Source: Microbacterium sp. Root61 (GTDB lineage Bacteria; Actinomycetota; Actinomycetes; Actinomycetales; Microbacteriaceae). From it: a DNA stretch of 64,000 bases. The notes under the pieces were generated by a model. The model had not been told where the DNA came from, made no database searches, and saw only the letters and a program-made list of their open reading frames with translations. The DNA lies in the NCBI RefSeq assembly GCF_001427525.1, contig NZ_LMGU01000001.1, positions 62,001 through 126,000 on the forward strand. Direction: 5' to 3'. Below are positions 24,549-33,175 of the stretch, in pieces. The number at the start of each line of letters is the position of its first letter. The stretch's first letter is position 1. Position numbers and translations under genes: made by a program.

Positions 24549-26342
24549 GTGACGCCCGATCGCACCGAACACACGCCTGACGACGACCATGAGAACGGCG
24601 TGCTCTCCCACACGGAAAGCATCGACACCTCCGGACTGGGTATCCTCGGCGGCGCGACCGCACAGGTCAGCGTCGAGCTGCCCGTGCACTCCGACGACGA
24701 CGACTTCGTCGACGATGACGTCATCGACGACGAGGTGTCGCTCGAATCGATCGAGGCGCACCTCGCCGACGAGGACGACGCTGCGGCCGACGTCGAGCCG
24801 GCTGAGGACGAGGCTGAGGCTGAGGTCGTGGACGAGGCTGACGTCGAGGGAGAAGTTGCCGAGGCCGAGGTCGAATTCGTGGAGGAGTTCACCGGGGAGA
24901 TCGATGTGGAGGTCGAGGCACCCGCTGCCGAGGCATCCGTCGACGAAGTGATCGTGGAGGAAGTCGTGGAGGACAACGCTCCCATCGACGGCGGCGAGGA
25001 TGCCGCGCCCGTCGAGACCGCACCGGTCGAGGAGATCGACCGGATCGATGCGTTCGACGCGCTCGTGCGCGGCGGCATCGCCGCCACCGAGGAGGCCGCC
25101 GCTGCCGCTGCAGCCGCTGCCGAAGCCCCGCACGTCGCGCCCGCCGCTACCGCTGCGGCCGCCGCAGCCGCTCCGATGGCTCCGCCTGCGCCGGTAGTTC
25201 CGGCTGCGCCGGTGGCTCCTGCCGCTCCGGCGAGCGAACCCCGCACCACGACGGGCTCGACGCCGGCCACACGGTGGGAGGCCCAGCACCCCGAAGAGAC
25301 CGACCGCCCCGATCGCCAGCACTCGGTCGAGCGCATCCAGCCGCGCGTGGATGTCACGCTCACCTCGAAGCGCCTCGGCGAGTTCGAGGCCGGCCGCGAG
25401 ACGTCCGACCTGCTGACCCCCGACCGCCTGCTGGATCCCAGCCACGTGGTGCACCCCGAGCCCGAGGGGCTGTGGCAGCACCTGCTGTACTCGGTCTCCG
25501 GTAAGCGCATCAACCTCGGCGACGGCAAGCGCGCCCGCAGCCGCAAGGAGCTCGACCGTCGTATCGCGGTGCCCCTGACCGGAGGTGCGCGGTTCGTGCC
25601 CGTGCTCTCCCGCAAGGGCGGCGTCGGAAAGACCACCGTGACGACCCTGCTCGGGATGGCGCTGGCCGACGCCCGCGACGACCGCATCATCGCGATCGAC
25701 GCGAACCCCGACCGCGGAACCCTCGCCGAGCGCATCACCAAGCTCAACGGCAAGACGATCCGCGACCTGGTGCGCGCCCGCGGCGAGGTCACCGGCTACA
25801 ACGACATCTCGACCATCGTCGGTCGCGACGACACCCGCCTGGACGTGCTGGCATCGGACACCGATCCCCGCGTGTCCGAAGCGCTCAACGACCGCGACTA
25901 TCACGACGTCGCCACGCTCGCCGCGCACTACTACTCGATCGTGCTCACCGATACCGGAACCGGCATCGTGCACTCGGTCATGGGTGCGACCCTCGACGTC
26001 GCCGACGAGCTCGTGATCGTGTCGGGGCTCAGCGTCGACGAGGCGCGTCTCGCGTCCGAGACACTCACATGGCTGGAGACCAACGGCTACGCCGAGCAGG
26101 TCCGCAACGCGGTGGTCGTCCTGAACAGCGCCCGCCCGGGCGCACCGCTGGTCCGTCAGGACGAGCTCGAGGCGCACTTCCAAACCCGTGTTCGGGCCGT
26201 GGTGCGCATGCCATACGACCCGCTGATCGCCGCGGGCAGCACGATCACGTTCCGCGACCTGCAGCCCGCCACGCGCCTGGCGGCACGTGAGCTGGCGGCA
26301 TCGGTCATCGAGGGCCTGCGCGCCCTTGCCCCGGCGGCCTGA
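24549..26342 (+). CDS. ParA/MinD-like ATPase with long acidic disordered N-terminus
   Basis: A 597-residue protein. Residues 1-150 are extremely Asp/Glu/Val-rich, about 170-240 are Ala/Pro-rich (disordered), and the C-terminal 250 residues form a deviant Walker A ATPase: SRKGGVGKTTVTTLLG near 354-369, IIAIDANPDRGTLAERI, SIVLTDTGTGIVHS and ELVIVSGLSVDEARLA. This layout resembles EspI/MinD-like ATPases tied to type VII secretion and plasmid-type ParAs, but no ESX gene is in the window. GTG 24549 is chosen for TGGAGAA just upstream. It is followed 3 bases later by def. Confidence 0.75.
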   Translation: MTPDRTEHTPDDDHENGVLSHTESIDTSGLGILGGATAQVSVELPVHSDDDDFVDDDVIDDEVSLESIEAHLADEDDAAADVEPAEDEAEAEVVDEADVEGEVAEAEVEFVEEFTGEIDVEVEAPAAEASVDEVIVEEVVEDNAPIDGGEDAAPVETAPVEEIDRIDAFDALVRGGIAATEEAAAAAAAAAEAPHVAPAATAAAAAAAPMAPPAPVVPAAPVAPAAPASEPRTTTGSTPATRWEAQHPEETDRPDRQHSVERIQPRVDVTLTSKRLGEFEAGRETSDLLTPDRLLDPSHVVHPEPEGLWQHLLYSVSGKRINLGDGKRARSRKELDRRIAVPLTGGARFVPVLSRKGGVGKTTVTTLLGMALADARDDRIIAIDANPDRGTLAERITKLNGKTIRDLVRARGEVTGYNDISTIVGRDDTRLDVLASDTDPRVSEALNDRDYHDVATLAAHYYSIVLTDTGTGIVHSVMGATLDVADELVIVSGLSVDEARLASETLTWLETNGYAEQVRNAVVVLNSARPGAPLVRQDELEAHFQTRVRAVVRMPYDPLIAAGSTITFRDLQPATRLAARELAASVIEGLRALAPAA

Positions 26343-26345
26343 GTC

Positions 26346-26837
26346 ATGCCGGTTCGTCCCATCCGTCTCTTCGGCGACCCCGTCCTTCGCGCCACCAGCG
26401 CGCCGATCGATGAGATCGACGACGGCGTCCGTGCCCTCGTGCGCGACCTGGTCGACACGGTCGAGCTGCCTGGTCGTGCCGGCGTCGCGGCGCCGCAGAT
26501 CGGCGTCGGCCTGCGCGCGTTCAGCTACAACATCGACGGCGACATCGGATACATCCTGAACCCGGTCCTGACCGAAGTCTCAGGCGAGCCCGAACCGGTC
26601 GGCGAGGGCTGCCTGTCCGTGCCCGGACTGTGGCACGACGCGATCCGCTACCCGCGGGCGAAGGTCGTCGGCACGGACCTGGACGGAAACGAGATCGTGC
26701 TCGAGGGGGAGGGTCTGCTCGCCCAAGCCCTGCAGCACGAGACCGACCACCTCGACGGCAAGCTCTACCTCGACCGGCTCCCGGCCGAGACGCGGCGCCT
26801 CGCGATGCGCGAGGTGCGCGAGTCCGACTGGTTCTGA
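26346..26837 (+). CDS. def: Peptide deformylase
   Basis: Metallohydrolase of 163 residues that removes the N-formyl group from nascent proteins. All three motifs are present: GVAAPQIG (46-53), EGCLSVPG with metal ligand Cys89, and QHETDHLDG with His131, catalytic Glu132 and His135. The last motif has Thr where many enzymes have Ile or Leu, a variant that is also known in actinobacteria. It starts 3 bases after the ATPase stop, so the two are probably one unit. A perfect bidirectional hairpin follows. Confidence 0.95.
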   Translation: MPVRPIRLFGDPVLRATSAPIDEIDDGVRALVRDLVDTVELPGRAGVAAPQIGVGLRAFSYNIDGDIGYILNPVLTEVSGEPEPVGEGCLSVPGLWHDAIRYPRAKVVGTDLDGNEIVLEGEGLLAQALQHETDHLDGKLYLDRLPAETRRLAMREVRESDWF

Positions 26838-26845
26838 CGCTCGCA

Positions 26846-26884
26846 CGAGAACGGCCCCGGGAGAATCTCCCGGGGCCGTTCTCG
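26846..26884. terminator. Bidirectional terminator between def and fadD
   Basis: 19-bp perfect arms (26846-26864 and 26866-26884, CGAGAACGGCCCCGGGAGA and complement) around a single base, between convergent stops. Confidence 0.88.
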
Positions 26885-26895
26885 TACGTCGCGCC

Positions 26896-28722
26896 TTACG
26901 GCAGCGAGACGTTCGTGGTGTTGACGGGAACGGCGTAGAGGTCTTCGACCTCGGTGGCGAAGTCGTCCATGATCACGTTGCGCTTGATGCTCATCTTCGG
27001 CGTGAGGTGGCCGCTGGCCTCGGTCCACTCGGTCGCGAGGATCGTGAACTTGCGGACCGACTCGGCACGCGAGACGTGCTTGTTCGCGATGTCGATGGCC
27101 CGCTGCACCTCGGCGTTGACGGCCTCGTTGGTCGCCGCATCCGCCAGCGACATGTCCGCCGGAAGATCGTTGTTCGCGAGCCACGTGGGCAGCATCTCGG
27201 GGTCGAGGGTGATCAGCGCCGAGATGAACGGCTTCTGGTCGCCGACGACGACGACCTGGCCGATGATCGGGTTGGCGCGGATCGGGTCCTCCAGGGCGGC
27301 CGGAGCGACGTTCTTGCCGCCCGCAGTGACCAGGATCTCCTTCTTGCGACCGGTGATGGTGAGGAAGCCCTCGTCATCGAACGAGCCGATGTCGCCGGTG
27401 ACGAACCAGTCGCCGTCGAACGAGGCGGCCGTCGCCTCCGGGTTGCGCCAGTACTCCTTGAAGACGTTGATGCCGCGCACCGCGATCTCGCCGTCGTCGG
27501 ACAGCCGGACGCCGACACCGGGCAGCACGGGACCGACGGTGCCGATCTTCGACTTGGTGGCGAGGTTGACGGTCGCCGGAGCCGTGGTCTCGGTGAGGCC
27601 GTAGCCCTCCAGGATCACGATGCCGAGGCTGTGGAAGAAGTGTCCGAGACGCTCGCCGAGCGGAGCCGAGCCCGAGACCGCGTACTGCACGCGGCCACCC
27701 ATGGCGGCACGGAGCTTGCTGTAGACCAGCTTGTCGAAGAGCCCGAACTTGATCTTCATGCCCAGGGGGATCTTCTTGCCGTCCTGCAGCAGCTTGGAGT
27801 GCTCGACCGCCGTGTGGGCCGCCGCGCGGAAGATCTTGCCCTTGCCGCCGGCCTCGGCCTTCTGCTCGGACGAGTTGTACACCTTCTCGAACACGCGGGG
27901 GACCGCGAGCAGGAAGGTCGGCTTGAAGGAGCCGAGCGCGGGGAGCAGGAACTTCGTGTCGGGCTGGTGCCCCGTCTTGACTCCGGAGTGGATGGTCAGG
28001 ACCGAGATGAAACGGGCGAAGATGTGCGCGGTGGTGATGAACAGCAGCGTCGAGGCGTTCGGCACGGTAAGCACCTCGCTGAGCGCCACCGATGAGTTGC
28101 GGGTCAGCTCGACGAAATTGCTGTGCGTGAGCACGCACCCCTTGGGACGCCCCGTGGAGCCGGACGTGTAGATCAGGGTCGCGATGTCGGCGCCGTTGGC
28201 CAGGTTGCGGCGGCGCTCGATCTCCTCGTCGGAGACCGACGCGCCCTCTGCGACGAGCTTGTCGAGGTCGCCGTCGTTCATCGACCACACGGAGCGCAGC
28301 AGGGGCAGCTCGGCACGGACCTCGTTGAGACGAGCGGCGTGGTCGGTCGACTCGGTGATGCAGGCGATCGCGCCGGAGTCGGACAGGTTCCATTGGATCT
28401 GCGCGGGCGAACTGGTCTCGTAGATGGGCACCATCACCGCACCGGCGAAGAACAGCGCGAAGTCGACGAGCGTCCAGTCGTACGTCGTGCGCGCGATGAA
28501 TCCGATCTTGTCGCCGGGCTCGATGCCGGCCGCCGCGAAGCCCTTGGCGAGGGCGATCACCTGACGCTGGAACTCCTTGGCCGAGATGTCGCGCCATCCG
28601 TCCCCGTCGGGAACGGCGAACAATGCCAGATCAGGGGTCTTCTTCACCCGCTCGACGAGCAGATCTGTCACGTTCGCCTGCGGGTCGGCGGGCACGATCG
28701 GTGGGACTTCAAACTGAATCAC
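26896..28722 (-). CDS. Long-chain acyl-CoA synthetase (FadD15-like)
   Basis: AMP-forming ligase of 608 residues that activates fatty acids to acyl-CoA. The P-loop-like motif is LIYTSGSTGRPKGCVLTH; others are GYGLTETTAPATVN, WFVTGDIGSFDDEGFLTITGRKKE and the C-terminal Lys block HLTPKMSIKRN. The length and the early ITxxY-type block match the FACL/FadD15 group, and M. tuberculosis fadD15 lies near the same genes (plsC, aroG, pknL). GTG 28722 has AGGAG 6 bases upstream. An 18-bp perfect palindrome lies 33 bases further up. Confidence 0.9.
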   Translation of the reverse strand: MIQFEVPPIVPADPQANVTDLLVERVKKTPDLALFAVPDGDGWRDISAKEFQRQVIALAKGFAAAGIEPGDKIGFIARTTYDWTLVDFALFFAGAVMVPIYETSSPAQIQWNLSDSGAIACITESTDHAARLNEVRAELPLLRSVWSMNDGDLDKLVAEGASVSDEEIERRRNLANGADIATLIYTSGSTGRPKGCVLTHSNFVELTRNSSVALSEVLTVPNASTLLFITTAHIFARFISVLTIHSGVKTGHQPDTKFLLPALGSFKPTFLLAVPRVFEKVYNSSEQKAEAGGKGKIFRAAAHTAVEHSKLLQDGKKIPLGMKIKFGLFDKLVYSKLRAAMGGRVQYAVSGSAPLGERLGHFFHSLGIVILEGYGLTETTAPATVNLATKSKIGTVGPVLPGVGVRLSDDGEIAVRGINVFKEYWRNPEATAASFDGDWFVTGDIGSFDDEGFLTITGRKKEILVTAGGKNVAPAALEDPIRANPIIGQVVVVGDQKPFISALITLDPEMLPTWLANNDLPADMSLADAATNEAVNAEVQRAIDIANKHVSRAESVRKFTILATEWTEASGHLTPKMSIKRNVIMDDFATEVEDLYAVPVNTTNVSLP

Positions 28723-28754
28723 GGCAGCTCCTTCGGTACCGGTCGGACTCTCCT

Positions 28755-28772
28755 TTGGGGGGTACCCCCCAA
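28755..28772. promoter_or_regulatory. Perfect 18-bp palindrome between fadD and ROK kinase genes
   Basis: TTGGGGGGTACCCCCCAA, uninterrupted dyad symmetry with no spacer, in the divergent intergenic region. Likely a protein-binding operator for one or both genes; the regulator is unknown. Confidence 0.5.
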
Positions 28773-28825
28773 GTGTATCGGGTGCCCTCCGGCCCCACCC
28801 CGGGCTGTGGAAGCCCTCGCCCGGA

Positions 28826-28831
28826 TAGACT
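28826..28831 (+). promoter_or_regulatory. -10 element TAGACT of the ROK kinase gene
   Basis: TAGACT lies about 40 bases before the GTG start, giving a short leader that carries AAGGA before the start codon. Confidence 0.4.
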
Positions 28832-28871
28832 TCACAACGCTGTGCGCGTGCACGGCCGGGAAGGACACGTG

Positions 28872-29807
28872 GTGCTCAAGGTCGGGATCGACATCGGTGG
28901 AACGAAGATCGCCGGAGGTGTCGTGGACGCCGATGGGCGGATCATCGAGAAGCTCCGCGTGGACACGCCGCTGGACGTCCGCGAGATCGCCGATGCGGTC
29001 GTCGACATGGCCAACCACCTCGCCGCCCACCACGATGTCGTCGCTGTCGGTGTCGCCGCGGCCGGCTTCATCGATCGCGACCGGGCCACCGTCATCCATG
29101 CCCCCAACATCGCGTGGCACAACGAGCCGCTGCGGGCGATCCTCGAGGCGCGCATCGCCGTGCCCGTCACGATCGAGAACGACGCCAACGCCGCCGGATG
29201 GGCCGAGTTCCGCTTCGGCGCCGGTCGGGACGTCGACGACATGATCATGCTGACGATGGGCACCGGCGTCGGCGGCGCCGTCATCGCGAGCGGACAGCTG
29301 TACCGCGGCGGCCACGGCATCGCGGGGGAGCTGGGGCACACCCGATTCATCCGCGACGGACGGGCCTGCGGCTGCGGACAGAACGGTTGCCTCGAGCAGT
29401 ACGCATCGGGGCGCGCCCTGCAGCGCGAAGCCAACGCGGTCGCAGACGCCGGCGGGATCGGTGCAGGACTGGCCGCGTTGCGCGCCGAGACCGGCGAGCT
29501 GAAGGGCACCGCGATCTCCCGGCTGATCCTCGCCGGGGACGAAGGCGCCGTCGAGGCGCTGCGCCGCGTCGCCACTGCGCTGGGTGAGGCCTGTGGAGGA
29601 TTCCAGGCCGTGCTCGACCCCGAGATGTTCGTCATCGGCGGGGGAGTCGCCCAGCTCGGCGACGACCTGCTCGAGCCGGTGCGCATTGCCTATCAGACCT
29701 CGCTGCCCGGGTACGGGGATCGTCCGATCGCCGAGTTCGCCATCGCGCAGCTCGGCAACGACGCCGGACTCATCGGAGCCGCCGACCTGGCGGTGGGAGG
29801 CGACTAG
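28872..29807 (+). CDS. ROK-family glucokinase
   Basis: A 311-residue ROK-family sugar kinase, probably an ATP- or polyphosphate-using glucokinase. The N-terminal phosphate loop is VGIDIGGTKIAGGV; the catalytic region has VTIENDANAAGWAEF and GTGVGGAVIASG, and the ROK signature with zinc Cys is GRACGCGQNGCLEQYASG. There is no N-terminal DNA-binding domain, so this is an enzyme rather than a ROK repressor. Two adjacent GTG codons (28869, 28872) are possible; AAGGA spacing favours the second. The next gene, plsC, begins 4 bases after the stop. Confidence 0.9.
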   Translation: MLKVGIDIGGTKIAGGVVDADGRIIEKLRVDTPLDVREIADAVVDMANHLAAHHDVVAVGVAAAGFIDRDRATVIHAPNIAWHNEPLRAILEARIAVPVTIENDANAAGWAEFRFGAGRDVDDMIMLTMGTGVGGAVIASGQLYRGGHGIAGELGHTRFIRDGRACGCGQNGCLEQYASGRALQREANAVADAGGIGAGLAALRAETGELKGTAISRLILAGDEGAVEALRRVATALGEACGGFQAVLDPEMFVIGGGVAQLGDDLLEPVRIAYQTSLPGYGDRPIAEFAIAQLGNDAGLIGAADLAVGGD

Positions 29808-29810
29808 GCG

Positions 29811-30494
29811 ATGTTCTACTGGCTGATGAAGTACGTGGTGATCGGCCCGATCGTGAAAGCGATCTGGCGTCCCTGGGTCGTCGGCCGTCGCAACATCCCC
29901 GTCGAGGGCGCGGCGATCCTCGCGAGCAACCACCTCTCCGTCAGTGACTCCGTCTTCCTGCCGCTCATGATCGACCGGCCGATGTCGTTCCTCGCCAAGA
30001 GCGACTACTTCACCGGCAAGGGGCTCAAAGGCTGGGCGACCCGCATGTTCATGAAGGGCACCGGGCAGATCCCGATCGACCGCTCCGGGGGCAAGGCGTC
30101 CGAGGCATCCCTCAACACCGGCCTCCAGGTTCTCGGCCGTGGTGATCTGCTCGGCATCTACCCCGAAGGCACCCGCAGTCCCGACGGCAAGCTGTACCGC
30201 GGCCGCACCGGCATCGCACGGATGGCCCTCGAGGCGCATGTGCCGGTGATCCCGGTCGTCATGGTCGACACCGACACGATGATGCCGATCGGCCGCACCG
30301 TGCCGCGGATCGTGCGGGTCGGCATCGTCATCGGCGAGCCGCTGGACTTCTCCCGCTTCGCCGGGATGGAGGGCGACCGGTACATCCTGCGCTCCATCAC
30401 CGACGAGATCATCGTCGCGCTGCAGCGTCTCGGCGAGCAGGAGTACGAGGACGTGTACGCCTCGTCGGTGAAGGATCGCATCCCGGCGTCATAG
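29811..30494 (+). CDS. 1-acyl-sn-glycerol-3-phosphate acyltransferase (PlsC family)
   Basis: A 227-residue membrane-associated acyltransferase of phospholipid synthesis. The catalytic HX4D box is NHLSVSDSVFLP, the glycerol-phosphate box is GIYPEGTRSPDGKLYRGRTG, and VPVIPVVMVDTD is the third conserved block. The N-terminal hydrophobic helix (YWLMKYVVIGPIVKAIW) is the usual membrane anchor. It sits directly behind the ROK kinase gene, and the matching mycobacterial neighbourhood has Rv2182c, a member of the same family. Confidence 0.9.
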   Translation: MFYWLMKYVVIGPIVKAIWRPWVVGRRNIPVEGAAILASNHLSVSDSVFLPLMIDRPMSFLAKSDYFTGKGLKGWATRMFMKGTGQIPIDRSGGKASEASLNTGLQVLGRGDLLGIYPEGTRSPDGKLYRGRTGIARMALEAHVPVIPVVMVDTDTMMPIGRTVPRIVRVGIVIGEPLDFSRFAGMEGDRYILRSITDEIIVALQRLGEQEYEDVYASSVKDRIPAS

Positions 30495-30520
30495 GGCGTC
30501 GAGTGGTGTTTTCACGCCGA

Positions 30521-30526
30521 TAGACT
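30521..30526 (+). promoter_or_regulatory. -10 element TAGACT of aroG (predicted leaderless)
   Basis: TAGACT is exactly 6 bases before ATG 30533; no ribosome-binding site is visible. Confidence 0.6.
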
Positions 30527-30532
30527 GGGCGG

Positions 30533-31870
30533 ATGCCTCAGCAGCTCGACCCCCTGGACCACTGGCGGACTCTGCCTATCAAACAGCAGCCCGCGTGGCC
30601 CGATGCAGACGCGGTCGCGGCCGTCTCGGCTGAGATCGCCTCGCTGCCGCCGCTCGTCTTCGCGGGCGAGGTGGACAACCTGCGCGAGAAGCTCGCCCGG
30701 GCCGCCTCCGGCCGTGCCTTCCTCCTGCAGGGCGGCGACTGCGCCGAGACCTTCGCCGGTGCGACGGCCGAGCAGATCCGCAATCGCATCAAGACGGTGC
30801 TGCAGATGGCGGTCGTGCTGACGTACGGCGCGTCGATGCCGGTCGTGAAGATGGGCCGCATGGCGGGCCAATTCGCCAAGCCGCGCTCCAGCGACTCCGA
30901 GACCCGCGGCGACGTCACGCTGCCGGCGTACCGCGGCGATATCGTCAACGGCTACGACTTCACCGAGGGCTCGCGCCGGGCCGATCCCGCGCGACTGCTC
31001 AAGGGGTACCACACCGCGGCATCCACCATCAATCTGATCCGCGCGTTCACGCAGGGTGGCTTCGCCGACCTGCGCGAGGTGCACTCCTGGAACAAGGGCT
31101 TCGCGCAGAACCCGGCCAACCAGCAGTACGAGCGCCTCGCGAACGAGATCGACCGCGCGATCAAGTTCATGGAGGCGGCCGGCGCCGACTTCGACGAGCT
31201 CAAGCGCGTCGAGTTCTACACCGGTCACGAGGGCCTGCTGATGGACTACGAGCGCCCGATGACGCGGATCGACTCGCGCACCGGCACGCCGTACAACACC
31301 TCGGCCCACTTCGTGTGGATCGGGGAGCGCACGCGCGACCTCGATGGTGCGCACATCGACTACTTCTCGAAGATCCGCAACCCCATCGGCGTCAAGCTCG
31401 GTCCCTCGACCTCGCCCGACACCGTGCTCGAGCTGATCGACAAGCTCGACCCCGAGCGCGAGCCCGGACGCCTGACCTTCATCACGCGGATGGGCGCGGG
31501 CAAGATCCGCGATGCACTGCCGCCGCTGCTGGAGGCCGTCCGCGACTCGGGCGCGACGCCGCTGTGGGTCACCGACCCGATGCACGGCAACGGCATCACC
31601 ACACCGACCGGCTACAAGACGCGTCGCTTCGACGATGTCGTCGACGAGGTGCGCGGCTTCTTCGAGGCGCACCGCGTCGCGGGAACCTTCCCCGGCGGCA
31701 TCCACGTGGAGCTGACCGGCGACGACGTGACCGAGTGCCTGGGCGGCTCCGAGGAGATCGACGAGGCCGCGCTGGCGACCCGGTACGAGTCGCTGTGCGA
31801 CCCGCGCCTGAACCACATGCAGAGCCTGGAGCTCGCCTTCCTCGTGGCCGAGGAGCTCGAGAAGCGCTGA
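30533..31870 (+). CDS. aroG: Class II 3-deoxy-7-phosphoheptulonate (DAHP) synthase
   Basis: First enzyme of the shikimate pathway (PEP plus erythrose-4-phosphate to DAHP), 445 residues, plant-type class II. Recognisable blocks: LPPLVFAGEVDNLREKL, FLLQGGDCAETFAGAT (metal Cys), VVKMGRMAGQFAKPRS, SAHFVWIGERTRDLDGAH, NPIGVKLGPS, TRMGAGKIRD and DPMHGNGI with ECLGG near the end. In mycobacteria this enzyme (Rv2178c) forms a complex with chorismate mutase and is feedback-inhibited; the N-terminal extension needed for that is present. Probable leaderless transcription; terminator at 31948. Confidence 0.95.
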   Translation: MPQQLDPLDHWRTLPIKQQPAWPDADAVAAVSAEIASLPPLVFAGEVDNLREKLARAASGRAFLLQGGDCAETFAGATAEQIRNRIKTVLQMAVVLTYGASMPVVKMGRMAGQFAKPRSSDSETRGDVTLPAYRGDIVNGYDFTEGSRRADPARLLKGYHTAASTINLIRAFTQGGFADLREVHSWNKGFAQNPANQQYERLANEIDRAIKFMEAAGADFDELKRVEFYTGHEGLLMDYERPMTRIDSRTGTPYNTSAHFVWIGERTRDLDGAHIDYFSKIRNPIGVKLGPSTSPDTVLELIDKLDPEREPGRLTFITRMGAGKIRDALPPLLEAVRDSGATPLWVTDPMHGNGITTPTGYKTRRFDDVVDEVRGFFEAHRVAGTFPGGIHVELTGDDVTECLGGSEEIDEAALATRYESLCDPRLNHMQSLELAFLVAEELEKR

Positions 31871-31887
31871 CCCTGAGGCGGGGTGCC

Positions 31888-31945
31888 GTAGCGGCATCCA
31901 CTCCTCCCCGGGGTGACGGTGCTGTAGCGGCATCCACTCCTCCCC
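31888..31945. repeat. 22-bp direct repeat downstream of aroG
   Basis: Two perfect copies of a 22-base unit beginning GTAGCGGCATCCACTCCTCC, at 31888-31909 and 31924-31945 (period 36). Each copy contains the GGCATCC heptamer. Confidence 0.75.
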
Positions 31946-31947
31946 AG

Positions 31948-31980
31948 AACGGCCTCGCCCGGATTCCCGGCGGGGCCGTT
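31948..31980 (+). terminator. Probable aroG terminator
   Basis: AACGGCC...GGCCGTT (31948-31954 and 31974-31980) with further CGCC/GGCG pairing inside; no T-run. Confidence 0.55.
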
Positions 31981-32003
31981 CCGGCGTTGTGCGTCCGCCC
32001 CAT

Positions 32004-32075
32004 CCCCTCGCGAGCTCACAAGAAGTGCGCGCTTGCGGGGGCCAAAACGGGCACTTCTTGTGAGCTCGCGAGGGG
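32004..32075. repeat. Palindromic element, family B (perfect copy)
   Basis: Two perfectly complementary 24-base arms, 32004-32027 and 32052-32075, core CGCGAGCTCACAAGAAGTG, separated by 24 bases. It ends 54 bases before the DUF559-type gene; related elements lie beyond that gene, before murG and, decayed, inside ftsQ. Confidence 0.9.
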
Positions 32076-32129
32076 GAGGAGCTGTGGACAACGCCGGTTG
32101 GCTGCGGCGGGCATCGACAGGATCGGGGG

Positions 32130-33077
32130 ATGCCTCGATGTGCACAGCTTCCGGACGGTCTCCACGGTGCGTCGTTCACGCGAGCGGAGGCGTTTCGCCA
32201 GGGTGTCACCCGGCGCCGGCTGGAACGGGTGGACGTCGCGCGGCCGTTCCACGGCATCTACGCGAACGGAGTGGACCTCTCGGATCTGGCCGAGCGGTGC
32301 CTCGCCCTTCAACACGTGTTTCGAAAAGAGCACTGGGTGAGCCACGTGACGGCGGCACGACGATGGGGGATGCCGCTGCCCTATCCGGAATCTCCATCGG
32401 AGCCCGTCCACGTCATCGCGCTCGGGAGTCATCGCCGGCTGCGTCGCGGAGGCGTCGTCGAGTGGGAGACCGACGACGCGGCGCTCCCGCGGACCATGCT
32501 CGGGCTCACACCGATCATCTCGCCCGCAGACGTCTGGGCGCAGCTGTCGATGCCCGGCGCGCTCGGACCGCACCCGCCGATGAGTCCGGAGTGGCTGGTC
32601 GCTGTCGGAGACTTCATCCTCAGTGGGCCGCGTGCGGTGCCTCGGAGACCGCTCGCCACGCTCGCGGAGCTCGAAGCCGCGCTGGCCCGTCGGCAGGGCA
32701 AACGAGGCGTCAAAGCGCTGCGCTGGGCGCTCGAGCGTGTCCGCAGCCCCGTCGACTCCCCACCCGAGACCTTTCTCCGACTGGGGCTGATGGAGCATGG
32801 CCTGCCCGAGCCCGAGGTGCAGCCTGTTGTCCGCACCTCGGCGGGTGACCGCCACGCGGATCTCGGTTTCCTGGAGGCGCGGCTCCTCTTGGAGTATCAG
32901 GGAGACGGGCACCGGACGTCGCGGTCGCAGTGGCGCGAGGACCTCACGCGCACCCAACTGTTCGAGGATGCCGGCTACCGGGTCATCGCCGTCACCGCGG
33001 ACGACCTCGGCTCGGGGCTCCGCGCGCTCGCCCAACGCGTTCGTCGAGCACTGGCGGGCGCGCGCTTCGCGCCCTGA
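32130..33077 (+). CDS. DUF559/Vsr-like endonuclease-fold protein with N-terminal AbiEi-like helix-turn-helix
   Basis: A 315-residue protein of a kind common in actinobacteria but of unknown role. The N-terminal part (LHGASFTRAEAFRQGVTRRRLERVD, then FHGIYAN) resembles the winged-helix of AbiEi-type antitoxins. The C-terminal part (about 235-305) has the DUF559 PD-(D/E)XK pattern: HADLGF, LEYQGDGHR, WREDLTRTQLFEDAGYRVIAVTADDL. The usual Lys of the E-x-K step is Gln here (EYQ), so activity is uncertain. CAGGAT lies 6 bases before ATG 32130. The gene is bracketed by family B palindromes and is inserted between aroG and pknL. Confidence 0.72.
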   Translation: MPRCAQLPDGLHGASFTRAEAFRQGVTRRRLERVDVARPFHGIYANGVDLSDLAERCLALQHVFRKEHWVSHVTAARRWGMPLPYPESPSEPVHVIALGSHRRLRRGGVVEWETDDAALPRTMLGLTPIISPADVWAQLSMPGALGPHPPMSPEWLVAVGDFILSGPRAVPRRPLATLAELEAALARRQGKRGVKALRWALERVRSPVDSPPETFLRLGLMEHGLPEPEVQPVVRTSAGDRHADLGFLEARLLLEYQGDGHRTSRSQWREDLTRTQLFEDAGYRVIAVTADDLGSGLRALAQRVRRALAGARFAP

Positions 33078-33083
33078 CCAGCA

Positions 33084-33147
33084 CGCGAGCTCGCAGAAAG
33101 TGCGCGGCCGGATCCCCTTGAGCGCGCCACTTCTGTGAGCTCGCGAG
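33084..33147. repeat. Palindromic element, family B (imperfect copy)
   Basis: Left arm CGCGAGCTCGCAGAAAGTG (33084-33102) and right arm CCACTTCTGTGAGCTCGCG (33127-33145), imperfect inverted repeat starting 7 bases after the DUF559-type stop codon. Confidence 0.8.
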
Positions 33148-33175
33148 ATTGGGGAATCGGCCGGTAGCGAGAGCT

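Noticed and set aside
22192..24663. 823-codon minus-strand frame opposite pyruvate carboxylase
   Set aside because: Composition is that of an antisense shadow and the plus strand has all pyruvate carboxylase domains.
24498..26183. 561-codon minus-strand frame opposite the ParA-like gene
   Set aside because: Antisense to an Asp/Glu/Ala-rich gene, giving Val/Leu/Arg/Gly-rich sequence; no motif, and the plus-strand frame has a P-loop and start signals.
28755..28772. Intrinsic terminator
   Set aside because: The palindrome has no loop, no T-run and lies between divergent genes, where a terminator is not expected; an operator is more likely.
32130..33077. RAYT (REP-associated tyrosine) transposase
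   Set aside because: Although flanked by palindromes, the protein has no HUH or Y1 transposase motif; its C-terminus fits a PD-(D/E)XK/DUF559 fold.
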